From contig OZ018417.1 in assembly GCA_963969595.1 (NCBI GenBank), forward strand, positions 11,410,501 through 11,474,500: a DNA stretch of 64,000 bases. Direction: 5' to 3'. The notes under the pieces were generated by a model. That model had not been told where the DNA came from and searched no databases. It saw only the letters and a list, made by a program, of their open reading frames with translations. Position 1 is the stretch's first letter. Every line of letters begins with the position of its first letter. Both the position numbers and the translations under genes were made by a program. The stretch comes from Neckera pumila (lineage: Eukaryota > Streptophyta > Bryopsida > Hypnales > Neckeraceae). Shown piece by piece: positions 42,954 to 54,589 of the stretch.

Positions 42954-43215
42954 CTCCCTCCACCATATAATGATCTTCTTGTTGGCCTTAATTTTTTGTT
43001 CCAAAATGATCTTCTTGTTGCACTTTATGAGTTGCAACTTGGTCAAATTTGTTTTGTGATTGCTGTTTGGGATCAATAAAACAACTCCAAGCATTACTTC
43101 CCCCTCTATCCATGCAATAATCAATCAAAAAGACAAATTAAATGACTGAAGAGGTCAATCAGCACTATTCATTTGTATTTTTTGCATCTCTTTGAATATT
43201 GCCCGATTGAGGGAG
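42954..43215. mobile_element. Possible Stowaway-like element
   Basis: CTCCCTCCACC after TA at the left, and the complement of CTCCCTCAA before AT at the right, about 262 bp apart. Inside, 'aatgatcttcttgttg' occurs twice. Terminal pairing beyond CTCCCTC is weak. Confidence 0.3.
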
Positions 43216-43752
43216 ATGAAGCTTTGGGAAGCAATTCAAAGGGCCACACATGGTCTTGGGTATATACAAAATGCCTACAAAATGACCACTTCATACTCAA
43301 CAATTGATTGACTAGTGGTGCTCTTTGAAAATGCCCAAAAGTTTATTTTTTCAATATTCCAAAACTACACTTTGAAAATGGCTCCAAAACTCAAAGTTTC
43401 TAAAACACTAAAAATATATCAAACTCTATTTATAGTGAAAAATTTGTTTATTAAATATTCTTTTTAGCCTTAATCTGGAACATTTCGTCCAACAAGTTAA
43501 TCATTTTGGGATGAAGGTAATAATATTTTCAAAACTTCAAACTCATGAGTGAACTAGGATCTCCTTAATATGCTAGTTCTTCCTTCCAATCATGTACCAT
43601 TCAAAACAATTTCTTGAGCATGAAGACAGCAATTTCACTACAAAAGAACTACAACAAAACAAGAGCTTGGGATTTTCTTATAGCCTTACGAGTTTAAGGT
43701 AAGATAATGCAAAATTTTAACATGTACAAAGTATTGTTGCCTCCTTTTGTTT

Positions 43753-44546
43753 CCACACAAACGCCCCCATTTTTCAACACTATTTTTTTTAAAATTTAAA
43801 TAATTCTTGGATCATTGCATTCCTACTCAGTTCCGATCATGCATACCAAATTTCAACTTCAAAAGTGCAAAACTCCATTTTTGGTCAATTTTGAAAGTCA
43901 TTCTTCATGATTTTACATAATGTTTTATTGAAAAAAATGAATGATGAACTTCTTAAATTTGATTGCGGAGACATGTAGGAAATATCCATATGCACATTGT
44001 ACCTTCAAAAACATCTCCCAAAAAATTCACTGCTCCTTCTATAAAAAATTCAATGTTGAGGTGACAATGTCTTAATTTTGGAAAAATAGATATCTTTTTT
44101 TCGTAATTAGATTTTGGCAAGGCAATTATACCATCATGCTCAAATGTGCAAAATTAGTTACAATGTGATAGTTAAATAGCAATATCTAATTACAAAAAAA
44201 AAGACATCTATTTTCCAAAATTAGGACATTGTCACCTCAAAATTGAATTTTTTATAGAGGGAGCTGTGAATTTTTTTTTGCAGATGCTTTTTTAATATTA
44301 GATGTGCGTTTGGATATTCCCTACACATCTCTACAATCAAACTATAATTTTTTATCATCAATTGTTTTTAATAAAATATTTTGTAAACCATGAAACTTGA
44401 CTTTAAAAATTCACTAAAAATGGAGTTTTGCTTTTTTGAAGTTGAAATTTGGTATGCATGATTGAAACTGAGTAGGAATGCAATGATCCAAGAATTACAT
44501 CAAAATTATAAAAGAATGTGTTTAAAAATGGGGGCATTTGTGTAGG
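43753..44546. repeat. Large inverted repeat (foldback) 1
   Basis: The left arm (43753-44115: 'ccacacaaacgcccccattttt...aattcttggatcattgcattcctactcagt...') is mirrored by the right arm (44190-44546: '...ctgagtaggaatgcaatgatccaagaatt...aaaaatgggggcatttgtg'), with a central unpaired part of about 75 bp. Arms are clearly related but not identical. No transposase ORF. Confidence 0.8.
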
Positions 44547-44600
44547 AATGAAATGGAGCGACAATACTTTTGTCCTCCTATTGTACTGTATGGTGGGATA

Positions 44601-45980
44601 CCATTCAAATTGGCGTTTTTGCATTTGTAAGGAAGGAAAGTTAACATCTGCCAACTTTGACAGCCTTCTGAAGGCTAAGAAATTGATTTTTGACCATGAT
44701 TATTTTGGCGCAATATAATCTTAATGTTAATTATATTTGTGCCAAATTTCAAGGCTAAAAGTTCTATACAAAAAAAGATATTAGAAATCTACCAACATTT
44801 GTAGCCGTGAGAAAAAATTCACTACTGCCAACTTTGACACCCTCTTGAGGGCTGAATTTTTTTTTTTTTTCCATGAAAATTTTGGCATAAGACCATCTAT
44901 ATGTTGATTACAAGTGTAAAAAATTTCAAGTTCAAAAGATCCACCAAAAAGAAGTTATTCAAAATCTATCAACCTGAGTAGTTGTGAGAAACAATCAAGA
45001 AACCATTTCACTACAACCAACTTTGATACACTCCTTAGGGCTGAAAAATTGTTAATTTCACCATGAAACTTTGCGCAGAGGATTATGTCTATGTTGATAC
45101 CATATGGGCCAAATTTCAAGACCAAAAGATTCACCTAAAAAAAGATGTTCTAAATCTACCAACAAGTATAACTATGAGAAACAATTTTAAGGCAAACTTT
45201 AGTACCCTTCCTAGGGCTGAATTATTTTTTTAATTATGGAAATTTTGGCATAAGACCATCTCTATATTGATAAAACGTGTGCCAAATTTTAAAGCCAAAA
45301 GATTCACATAAGAAAGGATATTCGAAATCTACCAACATGTGTAGTTGTAAGAATGATTTTTTACACCCGTGTGAAACTTTACCTATAAAATGACACTATC
45401 TCAAAAGTTGAAAAACATCATTCTCACAAGTACACATGTTGGAAGAATTAGAATATATTTTTTTCTGTGAATCTTTTGATCCTAAAATTTGGCACACAAG
45501 TTATGAATATAGAGATGACATGAAACTTTTTTATGGTAAATAAATAATTTGTCAACTCTTGGGATAGTGTCAAAGTTGGTAATAGTGAAATTATTTTTCC
45601 AAACTACACATGTTGGTAGATTTCAAATATCCATTTTTGGGAGGATCTTTTGGACTTGAAATTTTTCATATATGTAATCAATATAGAGATGGTCATATGT
45701 CAAAAGTTTCATGGTAAAAGAAAAAAAATTCAACCCTCAAGAGTGTATCAAAGTTGGCAGAAGTGAAACTTTTCTTATGGCCACACATGTTAGATTTCAA
45801 ATATCTTTTTTTGTGTAAATCTTTTGACTTTGAAATTTGGCACATATATAATTAATACAAAGATTATATCATGATAAAAATTTCATGGTCAAAAATCAAG
45901 TTTTCAGCCCTCAAGAGGCTGTTAAGTTGGTAGATGTGAAATTTCCTTCCTTAAGAATGCAAAAACGCCATTTTGAATGG
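44601..45980. repeat. Large inverted array (foldback) 2
   Basis: Four direct units of about 180-190 bp at 44640-45360 ('ccaactttgacaccct...agggctgaatt...ttttggcataagaccatct...gccaaatttcaag...aaatctaccaacatgtgtag') are followed by about three of the same unit inverted, to 45940. The centre is near 45383 ('gtaagaatgatttttt...aaacatcattctcac'). The outer edges also pair: 'ccattcaaattggcgttttt' at 44601 and 'aaaaacgccattttgaatgg' ending at 45980. Confidence 0.8.
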
Positions 45981-46009
45981 TCCCCTACTCTACATTGTTT
46001 ACCAAGTTC

Positions 46010-46280
46010 CAACTTCCTTCATCTTTTAGTTACTTATCATTATTTTTGAAAGTATCAGTGTAGATTACCTTCACCTTTTTTTTCTAGATTGCAACTATGA
46101 GTCTATGAGGAGTCCATTACCTCATAGCCTTATGAGTTTAAAGAAAAATAATGAAAAATTTTAACAAGCACATTGTCTACCTAGCTCTAATTCCTTAACA
46201 TTTAAGTTACTCTCATATTAATTTTAGAAAGTATCGGAGTAGATAGTACTTTCATCTTTCTTGTTCTGGATTGCAACTAT
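46010..46280. repeat. Direct duplication beside foldback 2
   Basis: 46010-46110 and 46165-46275 share 'attgtytacc', 'agttactyatcat', 'gaaagtatcrgtgtagat' and 'gattgcaactatgag'. The segment 'catagccttatgagttta' (46116) also occurs at 43680, outside foldback 1. Confidence 0.55.
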
Positions 46281-46755
46281 GAGGATTCTATTATTGATGC
46301 ATCTATCTTCAAGAAGGTAGAGGCAATCTATACCATTACTTTAAACTGCTATTTTTGGATTTAAAATACTATAGATTAAGAAAATATTTATATGTTGAAA
46401 AGTCTTTGTGCAATTGAATTTGCTTTCATACCTTATGTATGAATAATTTAATTCACAGCTTTGGGGCAACAAAATCAATTCAAACCTTAAGACCATGGTA
46501 GTGAACCAAATTTCCAATATATGTCAAATGGTTTCAATTCACAATTTATGTCCAATGAACCACAACCTACACCTTCTATTTATTGCACCCCTATTTCTTA
46601 GAAAAACAAAGTTAAATTTTCTAAAATAATAAGACTATACAAGATTCCTATCTTCTATACAATTCTAATGTAATTGCAATGTCAAATAGATGTAGATAAA
46701 GATACAATTTGGAAGAAGGTCCATCATGGGTATGTCTCCTTTAATGAACTTACAT

Positions 46756-47065
46756 TGGGAAAAATTTCAGCCCTCCAGAAGGCTGCGTGTTCTGCACCCG
46801 TCCAATGCAATTACGGAAAAAAATCAAAATCAAAATTATTATTTTTATTTTTTAATATTTTTTTTAATATTTAAATATTGGGTGCTGACATGGCACTATG
46901 TAGTGCCACATCATATTTTTATTTTCTTAATATTTTTTTATTAAAATATTTTTTTCCCAAAATTTATTTTTTAAGAAAATTTATTTTTTTATTCATTCTG
47001 AAATTGCACCAAAGGGTCTCGTAAATCAATTCCTTAGCAGCCTTTTGGAGGGCTGAAATTTTTCC
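46756..47065. mobile_element. 310-bp inverted-repeat element
   Basis: The left TIR 'gggaaaaatttcagccctcc' + 'agaaggctgc' faces 'gcagccttttggagggctga' + 'aatttttcc' at 47037-47065 (about 27 of 29 paired). The AT-rich interior lacks an ORF. The tip 'cagccctc..gaggctg' also occurs in the units of foldback 2, suggesting kinship. Confidence 0.7.
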
Positions 47066-47214
47066 TAATGGTGGAGGTATCCTTTTTGAAGGGATAGGAT
47101 AGTGGGTGACTTCACTTCACTCACCCCCCTCACTTAATAACTGGGTGAATTATAAAAAAATAAGATTTTTATTATCCTTCACATGTATATTTTTCCTTGA
47201 ACATGCTAGATTAC

Positions 47215-47360
47215 AATCGATATGGGATTAACAACCATATTCCATATCCTATATCCATACCTATATCCATATGTAATATTATGTCACTATTTCATATAAT
47301 ATGTCCTATATATATGTGGATATGTTATATAGAATATAACATATTCCGTAGGTTGTATCC
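47215..47360. repeat. Degenerate (CCATAT)n microsatellite
   Basis: 'ccatattccatatcctatatcc' + 'atacctatatccatatgtaat' and similar. Complementary in sense to the run at 5590-5720. Confidence 0.7.
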
Positions 47361-47774
47361 ATGTCAAATTTTTTTCTTTTAGGTGGTGGTGGAATCAGTT
47401 GTTTTATTTATTTCTTTACTTATTTATGGTTTGCTGGAGTGGATAATCAATTGATAAGATCTTCATCCATGCTAAGGTAAGCCTTATCAAATGAGCTTGC
47501 TTCAAACATATCCAGTTTGATCATGCAGGTGGACCAACAGTGCTGTGTCATTGAAACTGTTGAGTTCATGCTAAGCATGCATGCATAATGAACCCACTAC
47601 CCAACCTATGAATTAGGTTAGGCACCCAACCTATCAATTAGGTTAGGTTAGGCACAATCTGATCCACCAGCCACAAAAGAATGGGGATGATGCACATAAG
47701 CTTACGCAGCTCCATGGAGCTCATCCACAACGGAATTGGAGGAAAGTGCTGCTCAAAATTCTTGATGGGCTTAA

Positions 47775-48735
47775 CCCCTCACCGACGCAGGGGACAAAAA
47801 GTGTCCTCACAGAAAATTCAAAGTGCTGTAACTTTTGCATCCAATACCCAAATTCAATAAAACTTGTTGGTAAAGTTGTGCTTTCTCTTCTAGTTTGTGT
47901 GGTAAAATTTTCAGATCAATACAAGTTGTATTGATTTCTTGGAAGCCAATCAAAGTTCACAGGTTCAATTTGAATTCACCAAACTGCATTTGAAGGCTGC
48001 AACTTTGGGGGCTTGTATCTCTTTCATCCAATGTTTGTTTTCAATAAAATTTGTTGGGTTATGTTCCCCTTGAAGTCTAGTTATTGTGGTAAAATTTTCA
48101 CATGAATACAAGTTGTTTTGAATGCTTGGGAGCAATTCGAAGTTCAAAATCCCGCCATTCTTGGACTACAATGAACTTTGGCGGCTTGTATCTTCTTTAT
48201 ACAGTGTCCGTTTCCAATAAATGTTTTTGGGAAAGTTGCACATACTAGTCTAGTTTGTGTGGCTAAAATTTCATATCAATCCAAGAGGTTACGAGTGATT
48301 GAGAAGCATTTTAGTAGAAGGAGGTTCATCCTCATATGTGTTTTTTGCAACTTTTCTTGCCTATTTTTTGACATTTGCAAGCCATTTCGCAAACACATTG
48401 AGTCAATTGAATGATATTTTTTTTCACCAGTGTGTTTGTATGGTGGTTTTGATTCACTTTATTGTTTCAAGTTTTTTCATTTGAGTAGGTTTAGGAATCG
48501 AATTTCACCTCCAAGTGGGTTGCAAGGAAAATTTCAGCATCTTTTTTCAACACTAAAACATTATAATCTTGCAATCCATGCGATCAAATGACTCCAAATT
48601 TGATCCACATCATCTACAACATATTCAATACAAGATTCTACGGTTAAGATCTCTATAACTTCGTGACATTGAGATCTACATCACTTCAAAAGCACTGCTA
48701 TTTTTGAACCCAAATGGGACTTGGGCAGTGAGGGG
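47775..48735. mobile_element. TTAA-flanked miniature element (copy L, 961 bp)
   Basis: TTAA at 47771-47774 and 48736-48739. Ends CCCCTCACCGACGCAGG...GGGCAGTGAGGGG, so the terminal repeat (CCCCTCAC) differs from the other copies. It keeps 'cttgcaatccatgcgatcaaa' and 'acaagattctacggtta' at the usual distance from the right end. A distant subfamily. Confidence 0.8.
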
Positions 48736-48770
48736 TTAAAGGAAGTTGCTGATAATTTAGAGAGTACTAA

Positions 48771-49178
48771 GGTAGGATGCTCTAAAAGCGACCATTTAAG
48801 GGCTGGTCCGCCTTTTTTTGTATGTTTTCATGAATAGAAATATTTTTCACTCATTTTTCAGAGAAAGAAAAATGGATAAAGAACGCAACACAAGTGGTTT
48901 CATATTTTTTGAAGCATTTTTGAATTAGTTATGAATTTCCTAAGATTTCAGTTGTAAGTACCTATTTGTGACCCTAGGTCTCCCAAAATGCGTCCACTTA
49001 CAACTTCTAAAGTGATTTGAGGAAATCAAGGCCAATGACTGGCTCTTGCAATAAAGAATACTTTTTTGGAGGGTTCAATCAATGACTAAAGTGGTCCATT
49101 TAAAGATCAACTCATATCTATTCAATTTCATTTTGTAGGGTGATTTGAAGAAGCCGGTCGCTTTTAGAGCATTCTACC
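48771..49178. mobile_element. GGTAGGATGC miniature element, complete (408 bp)
   Basis: Terminal repeats GGTAGGATGCTCTAAAAGCG and the complement of GGTAGAATGCTCTAAAAGCG (one difference), both followed inward by ACC. Flanks are TAA and ATA, so the target duplication is unclear. Partial copy at 2013-2353. No coding capacity. Confidence 0.8.
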
Positions 49179-49180
49179 AT

Positions 49181-49582
49181 AGTGTGCCTTGTGTTGTTGC
49201 CACAACAAAACAAAAGTCATTTTTTTTATTTTTTATTCATATAAAAACTTCAAAACTTAATAACTTTCACATCGTCATTCCAAATGCCACGAAGCAAAGC
49301 CCGTCCACCTCTCCTTGCCAAGAGCTTTCCAATGGTACTAAGAACTCGACCAAAATCAAAGTAAAAGAAATTTTCTAATTTTTTGATCCATAAATACTTT
49401 GGATACCTCAAATTCAATAACTTCTACACTATATGTTCAAACACCATGAAACAAAGCCCATGCACCCCTCCTTGTCGAGGGCTTTCCGACGGTACCAAGC
49501 ACGTAGCTGGGGGACGCACGGTCCGGGAGATCTCAACATAACAAACAAACAAAACAAAACAAACAAACAAACTTAAGGTATG
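49181..49582 (+). repeat. GC-core repeat, single inverted copy
   Basis: Reverse orientation relative to 9507-10450. It starts AGTGTGCCTTGTG, contains 'gacggtaccaagcac', 'gggggacgcacggtc' and an AAACAAAAC run, and ends at 'taaggtat'. It begins two bases after the end of the GGTAGGATGC element. Confidence 0.75.
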
Positions 49583-50270
49583 GATGGGCATAGGCAGCAT
49601 TAAGGATGGGTCTGCCGAAATCTACTCTAATTTTGGGACCACAACCCATAAGCAACTTCCTCTGTTGAGGAATTTGATAGGAGTTTTTTTTTTTTTTTTT
49701 TTTTTAACATGTAGGGCAATGTTTGAGGCAGAGGGGATTGCAAGGAAAAAATGCATCGACGAAGAGGGCAAAGCCTGATGAGGAGACGCATTTTTTCCCC
49801 ACAATCCTTGATGACGAGGACATTGCCTAACATAAACTACTGCCAGGAAATTAGATTTCATTAATAGAGTAGATTGGATTTGGATGAAACAATTGTAGTG
49901 CCTGATTACACAGACAAAACCGCGTAATCAGATATTATGACCTAATTGTAGACCAGAAGCTGCCCGAGAAATGAATGGTCGATTTCTTGGCATGGCAGTG
50001 GTTTACAAACAATTGATTTTACAAATTAGTGTATTGGCGGAAGAATTAGGGCTTATCCTTTGGTCTCACTGACAGAAGTTTTGAGAATTCACAGTTCACT
50101 TTTTACGAAGAATGAAGATAAAGAATGGAAGAAAAACTTGTTGTGAAGAAAGAAGACTCATAGAATGGAAGAAGATTGCCAATAGTGTTGAATCTATTCA
50201 AAAGGCTCAAAGGCTTCATAATGTCAGATAGAAGAAAGCCTATCTTGGTGATAATTCTTGTCCTTTACTA
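49583..50270. other. Spacer, no gene recognised
   Basis: Contains a T25-class homopolymer at about 49684-49706. ORFs crossing it are artefacts of the run. Confidence 0.5.
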
Positions 50271-50274
50271 TTAA

Positions 50275-50660
50275 TCCCTAAAGGACCATTGTTGATTTGG
50301 CAGACATTTGGGATTTGGGTAGGTACCTCCAAGTTGAATTTTTGTCCTGATTTTTGAAATTCTTTTGAAGATAGAAAAACTAATAAGCTTTGTGGGAGTA
50401 TAATTTTTTTTTTGATCGGTGCTTGGGAAGAAAAGTTATGTGTTGGAAAACTTGATTTTTGCACTTTAAACGCAGATATCTTGCAATCTATGTGGTCAAA
50501 AATTCTGAAATTTTTTCCACACATTGTCATACTAGTTAGGTAGAAGATCCTATGATTAGATGTGGAAAAAAAAACAATTTTCAAATTTTATTACTCTTTG
50601 CTATAGAAATGGTAGTTTTGAATGTTATTTGGCAGAAAAATGGCCTTGATCCTTTAGGGG
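50275..50660. mobile_element. TTAA-flanked element with internal deletion (copy I, 386 bp)
   Basis: TTAA at 50271-50274 and 50661-50664. Ends TCCCTAAAGGACC...GATCCTTTAGGGG. The left 160 bp match the left of C/D; then, at 'aagttatgtgttggaaaac', it jumps to the right part ('cgcagatatcttgcaatcta'). A deletion derivative of subfamily C/D. Confidence 0.85.
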
Positions 50661-50664
50661 TTAA

Positions 50665-51800
50665 AGGATCAACAAAAATGAATAATCTATTGGGGTAGAT
50701 CATTGATTTGTTCTAATGAGTGAAGGGAGAAATTATGGTAGGAGGCTTTTATGTCGTCCGTTTAAGGAAAAGAACAGGCCTGTAGAGAAAAAAGAGCATG
50801 GAAACATGATTCTGAAATTTTTGGTGGATTGAGAATTGAAGAGCAGTTCGATGGGAAGTGAAATCAAAATTTTCAGAGTCTCCATGAATTTAATACGATT
50901 TAAAGAAGAAGCATGTGCGTAGGTATAAATTAATGTTCTTGGAGTGCAATAATAACGAAGAAAAGAGTGCCTGTGAAGAGAGCATGTCAGTTGAAGAAGC
51001 CATGAATGCGAAGTTCAATACTGTTCATGAAACTTTTTAATGCGTCTGCTTACATTTCAAAATGCACCCATGACTATGTGAGCAACTCACACTGAAAGCC
51101 TGACAACTGCCGCTTTGTACATTGTGAAGAAGATGTTCCTACATAAATCCGTGTGTCAGATTGCACTTAAACTTGCCCACATGATGCTTTAAGTAAAAGC
51201 ATCCTAATCCTAAAAGTGCGTGGAACTGCCTGTAGAAATTCAAAAAATCCATCGTCCTCCTACGCTGAAGTGTTCCTGCCGCCCTGTTCTCCGAATTTTT
51301 CCCAGGCAACCTCCGCCATTTGTGGCCGTTGGGAACTCCGTTGCAAAGGCTCCCCACATCGGATCCCTACCTCGCCGGCGTTGCAGTCTCTCCGCATCGG
51401 ATCCTTGCCTTCCTGTTGTTGCAGCCTCGCCGCATCGGATCGCTGTTGGATTTTTGAAATTCCCCTGCGTTGGTCTTCCTCTGTTTGTTAACATCTCTCG
51501 CTCCATCATGTTCTTTGTTGCTCCCCTGTTATGCCTTGCGCCGATCCTCCAGCGCGGTCGTCCTCCTCCCCAGTAACGTCGATTGCCAAGCTGCTGCAGT
51601 CTCCTCTGTCCCTGCCTTCCTCGACTGTCCTATGTTGCTCCCTCTCTCTTTCTTTCCTACATCTTCAGTGGCGAAGATTGTAGATAGTCATACCTCCTGC
51701 ATTTGATGGTCCAGGTGCAGATGCGTGCAGGTTGAAACATGGCTGAGGGTAATGCCAGAAACGATTGCTGTACATTTGTTGGTGGACAATGGGAGTACTT
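50665..51800. other. Flank on the 3' side of the transposase
   Basis: AT-rich to 51200, then GC-rich (51220-51700) with small internal repeats of 'cgcatcggatc'. Overlapping ORFs in several frames on both strands have no recognisable domain. May be part of the transposon; inverted ends were not found. Confidence 0.4.
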
Positions 51801-51802
51801 GT

Positions 51803-53734
51803 TCACACACTTCGCACCTCCTGGAGAGGTGGTAGGTGAGTCGTGTCTTTACCTCTACGCTTTGCTGCTCGCCTCTGCATTGCGAGCTTCTGATTCTCTC
51901 TGCAAATTTGTGGTGCGCGGCCGCAGTAGGGAGCTCTGTAACCAACGATTGGAGCATTTTCCTTTATCGCATCATGGAGCTTTTGTCCCAGAGCTTTCAC
52001 GTTCTTTGAGCTCCATAGCTCTTTGTGCTTTCTATTTGCTGTAGCCAGTTCTGCTCTCGCCTTTTTTGCTGCTTGCTTGTCCTTCTTGTGCTGTGCCCTA
52101 AGACCTTTGTTCGTCTCCCTCACTGATTGTCTTTTTTCTCGTTCTTCTGCAGCTTCGTTCCTCTTTCTAGCGAGCACTTCTAGAAGTTGGACATGGTCCT
52201 CTTGAGTGAGTAAAATCGACTTGTGATAATCAATTTGAGCTTCCATCCGTGGTTTTGAACTAGAGGGTAATGGTATTGTTGGTAGTTGCAGGAACTCTGT
52301 GAATCCTTTCTGAATTCCCTCCATAGCTTCCTGTTCTTCATCAGCGCACAGAGGGTCTTCAAGTCCTTTCCCTACCAATCCATCCTCGTCCTCACCACTT
52401 GTTTCAACATAGTATTGTTGAGAAACTGGCAGATCACTTGGTTCTTCGTCTAGTATTTCTTGTAGTTCCCACTGTGGAAGTTGATCTTCCTCTTCAAGTG
52501 TAGCTCCATTTCCAGGGCTCATAGCAGTGCTTGGTCCTTCCTGCCGCCGGTCATACGCTTCACTTGGGCCCATTTTTGAGTCCATCGCTTTAGCATTGAG
52601 AGGATAGCTGCCTGTGACCAAGAATCCTTTAGTAATGTTCTTGGGAGATAATGCTCGTCTTAGTGCATTGGACACCCATTGAGCAAGGTCCTCCTTCTTG
52701 GGCAGCTGATCCTTGTGGCTTAGACTCCATTTATCTTTGTAGGCACGAAATGCAAGCTTGAATGGTTTGAAACATCACACGTCTAGAGGTTGTAGACTAT
52801 GGGATGTATGGGAGGGAAGAGTGATCAAGTCCAGTCCTTTGGACATAGCTAGTTTGATGACGTCCATGGTCATGTGAGATCCGTGGCCATCTAAGATCAA
52901 GACATGCCTATTGGTGGCTGAAATGTCATACAACTTTTCCAACTTCAATAAAAAGTGAAGCATCCATTCTGTGAATAATTCGTTGGTCATCCAAGCTTTG
53001 CCTTGCACAGACATCACAGCACCCTTCTCTCCTGTTCTGAGTAAGAAGTTCCTACCCTTTCTTTTCCCTTTGAAAATGTAGAAATTAGGAATGCTATCAC
53101 CGTTTGCATTGATGCAGGACAGAACTGTCAACCATTCTCTACTATCAGGGATGACTCTCTGGACATTTCTGCTTCCCCTTTTTGCAATGACATAGCCTCC
53201 GCCATCCTGGCCAGCTTGTGCACTGCTCTCATCACAGTTCCATACCTGATGTGCCTCATATTTGTGATTTGTGTATAATATTTGCAGATTTTCATAAAAA
53301 GATGCTACAATCTCTGGACAGAGGTTTCTAGCCCGGTTTTGATCTAGGGATTGTGGTTTTCTTAGTGATAAATCGGGATGCCGTTTTCTGAAACACCTCA
53401 CCCAGCCAGGGCTTGGAACTCCATCTTTGAATGGAGTGACTCTGGCTTGGGTGAGTATACCAACTTTTTCTTGTAGTTGGCCTATTGTGAAAGGGAATCC
53501 GAGCTCTTGCATTTTGATTAGGTACTGTACAAGCTCTAATTCCTCTGCATCTGTTAACACAGCTTTGCTACCTCTCCGTCTATACAAAATGGTGCCATAA
53601 ACGTGGCCACGCAAAGTAGAACATGGTATATCTTCTTTCCTTGCTGCAGCTCGAAGTGGCAGTCCTTTGTCAACACCTGCTAACGCCCTTCTTAGCTGCT
53701 CCTGGCTCCAGTTACCGTTCACTTTCAATTTCTT
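51803..53734 (-). pseudogene. Pogo/Tigger-like DDE transposase with one in-frame TGA
   Basis: Open on the minus strand from just after a TAG at 53735-53737 to the stop at 51803, except for a single TGA at 52777-52775; about 640 codons. Order: N-terminal helix-turn-helix (SQEQLRRALAGVDKGLPLRA...STLRGHV), a CENP-B-like second helix-turn-helix (GWVRCFRKRHPDLSLRKPQ), then a DDE_1 endonuclease with three likely catalytic Asp in WNCDESSA, HVLILDGHGSH and SHSLQPLDV. The TGA comes directly after LQPLDV; reading resumes in the same frame with CFKPFK, a family motif, and about 310 further residues with an acidic stretch and a Lys/Glu-rich coiled-coil-like tail. No in-frame ATG was seen at the start, so an upstream exon or loss of the start is likely. 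A recently disabled transposon or a readthrough/sequencing case. Confidence 0.8.
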
Positions 53735-53907
53735 CTAGGAACGTGTTGTCTTACCTTTTTCAGTAGTTGTGGTAGCTGTACTTCGCCCCCCTCTCCTACT
53801 TTCCTCTTCCCTTTGCTATCGAATGTTGGTTGCAAGTGCAGGGCTTTTGCTGCACGGTCCCAAGGATGATGTCTTGCTGCGGGCCTAGAGTCGCCCGATG
53901 CACGAGT

Positions 53908-54420
53908 TCAAGGCTGTCGGCATCGCAAGTATGGTCCACTTGGAGCACAACCTTCACGACCTGCTTCCTTAGCTCCAATCGGCTGCCTGCTCGCCACCCC
54001 AGTTGCCTGCCTTCTCGCCGCCCCAGTCACCTGCTTGCTCGTCATCCGTTCTTTGTTTCTTTTGTCGTTGGGGCTCGGCAATGCTGCATGGCTCCGCTTC
54101 TTTTGGGTCTGTGCAGCTCCGTTGTTGTTTCCTGCTAGGTAGCGCCTCCTCAGACCGGCTCCACTATGTGGAGCTTTTGGACCCTCTAATCCTTCTGGGA
54201 CCCAGCCTTGGGCGATTGCCCCCATCTCCTGCAGTTGCTCCAGGCATTGGAGTTCTTCCTGGTACTTCCCCCACTCTAAGAACTTGCGGCTTTGTTCATC
54301 TCCATAGTCATCGTCATCCTCACGGTATGAGTACGTAGTCCTTGAACTCCTCTCATCATGCCAACTGTCTTCATTGCTTTCATCATTGTCACTACTACTT
54401 GTCATGGTCCTGGCACTCAT
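53908..54420 (-). CDS. Hypothetical acidic-to-basic protein upstream of the transposase
   Basis: A 170-codon ORF from a good ATG, same strand and 174 bp upstream of the transposase frame. The N-terminus is Ser/Asp-rich (SSSDNDESNEDSW, REDDDDYGDEQ), the middle contains EELQCLEQLQEMGAIAQGW, and the C-terminal half is basic (RNKERMTSKQ, repeated 'RRQATGVASRQP'). Not recognised. It may be the first exon or accessory ORF of the same transposon; a GTAAGA donor-like site occurs at about 53754, but no good acceptor joins it to the transposase. Confidence 0.4.
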   Translation of the reverse strand: MSARTMTSSSDNDESNEDSWHDERSSRTTYSYREDDDDYGDEQSRKFLEWGKYQEELQCLEQLQEMGAIAQGWVPEGLEGPKAPHSGAGLRRRYLAGNNNGAAQTQKKRSHAALPSPNDKRNKERMTSKQVTGAARRQATGVASRQPIGAKEAGREGCAPSGPYLRCRQP

Positions 54421-54589
54421 CTCGTGGAAAGGGAATTCACTGCAAGGAATCTACAAAGAAATTGAAAACTAACCGTGTAGCTATTTTCAATGAACTATAT
54501 TGCTTCATTCACTGTGGACCCTCTATTCTTTCTTTCAAGTTCCTCTGTGGTTGCAAAATTCGCTCATTCACATCGGTCTCCTCTCAAGT

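Noticed and set aside
51216..51706. Overlapping ORFs on both strands in GC-rich sequence
   Set aside because: Several frames are open at once because of base composition and internal repeats; none has family motifs.
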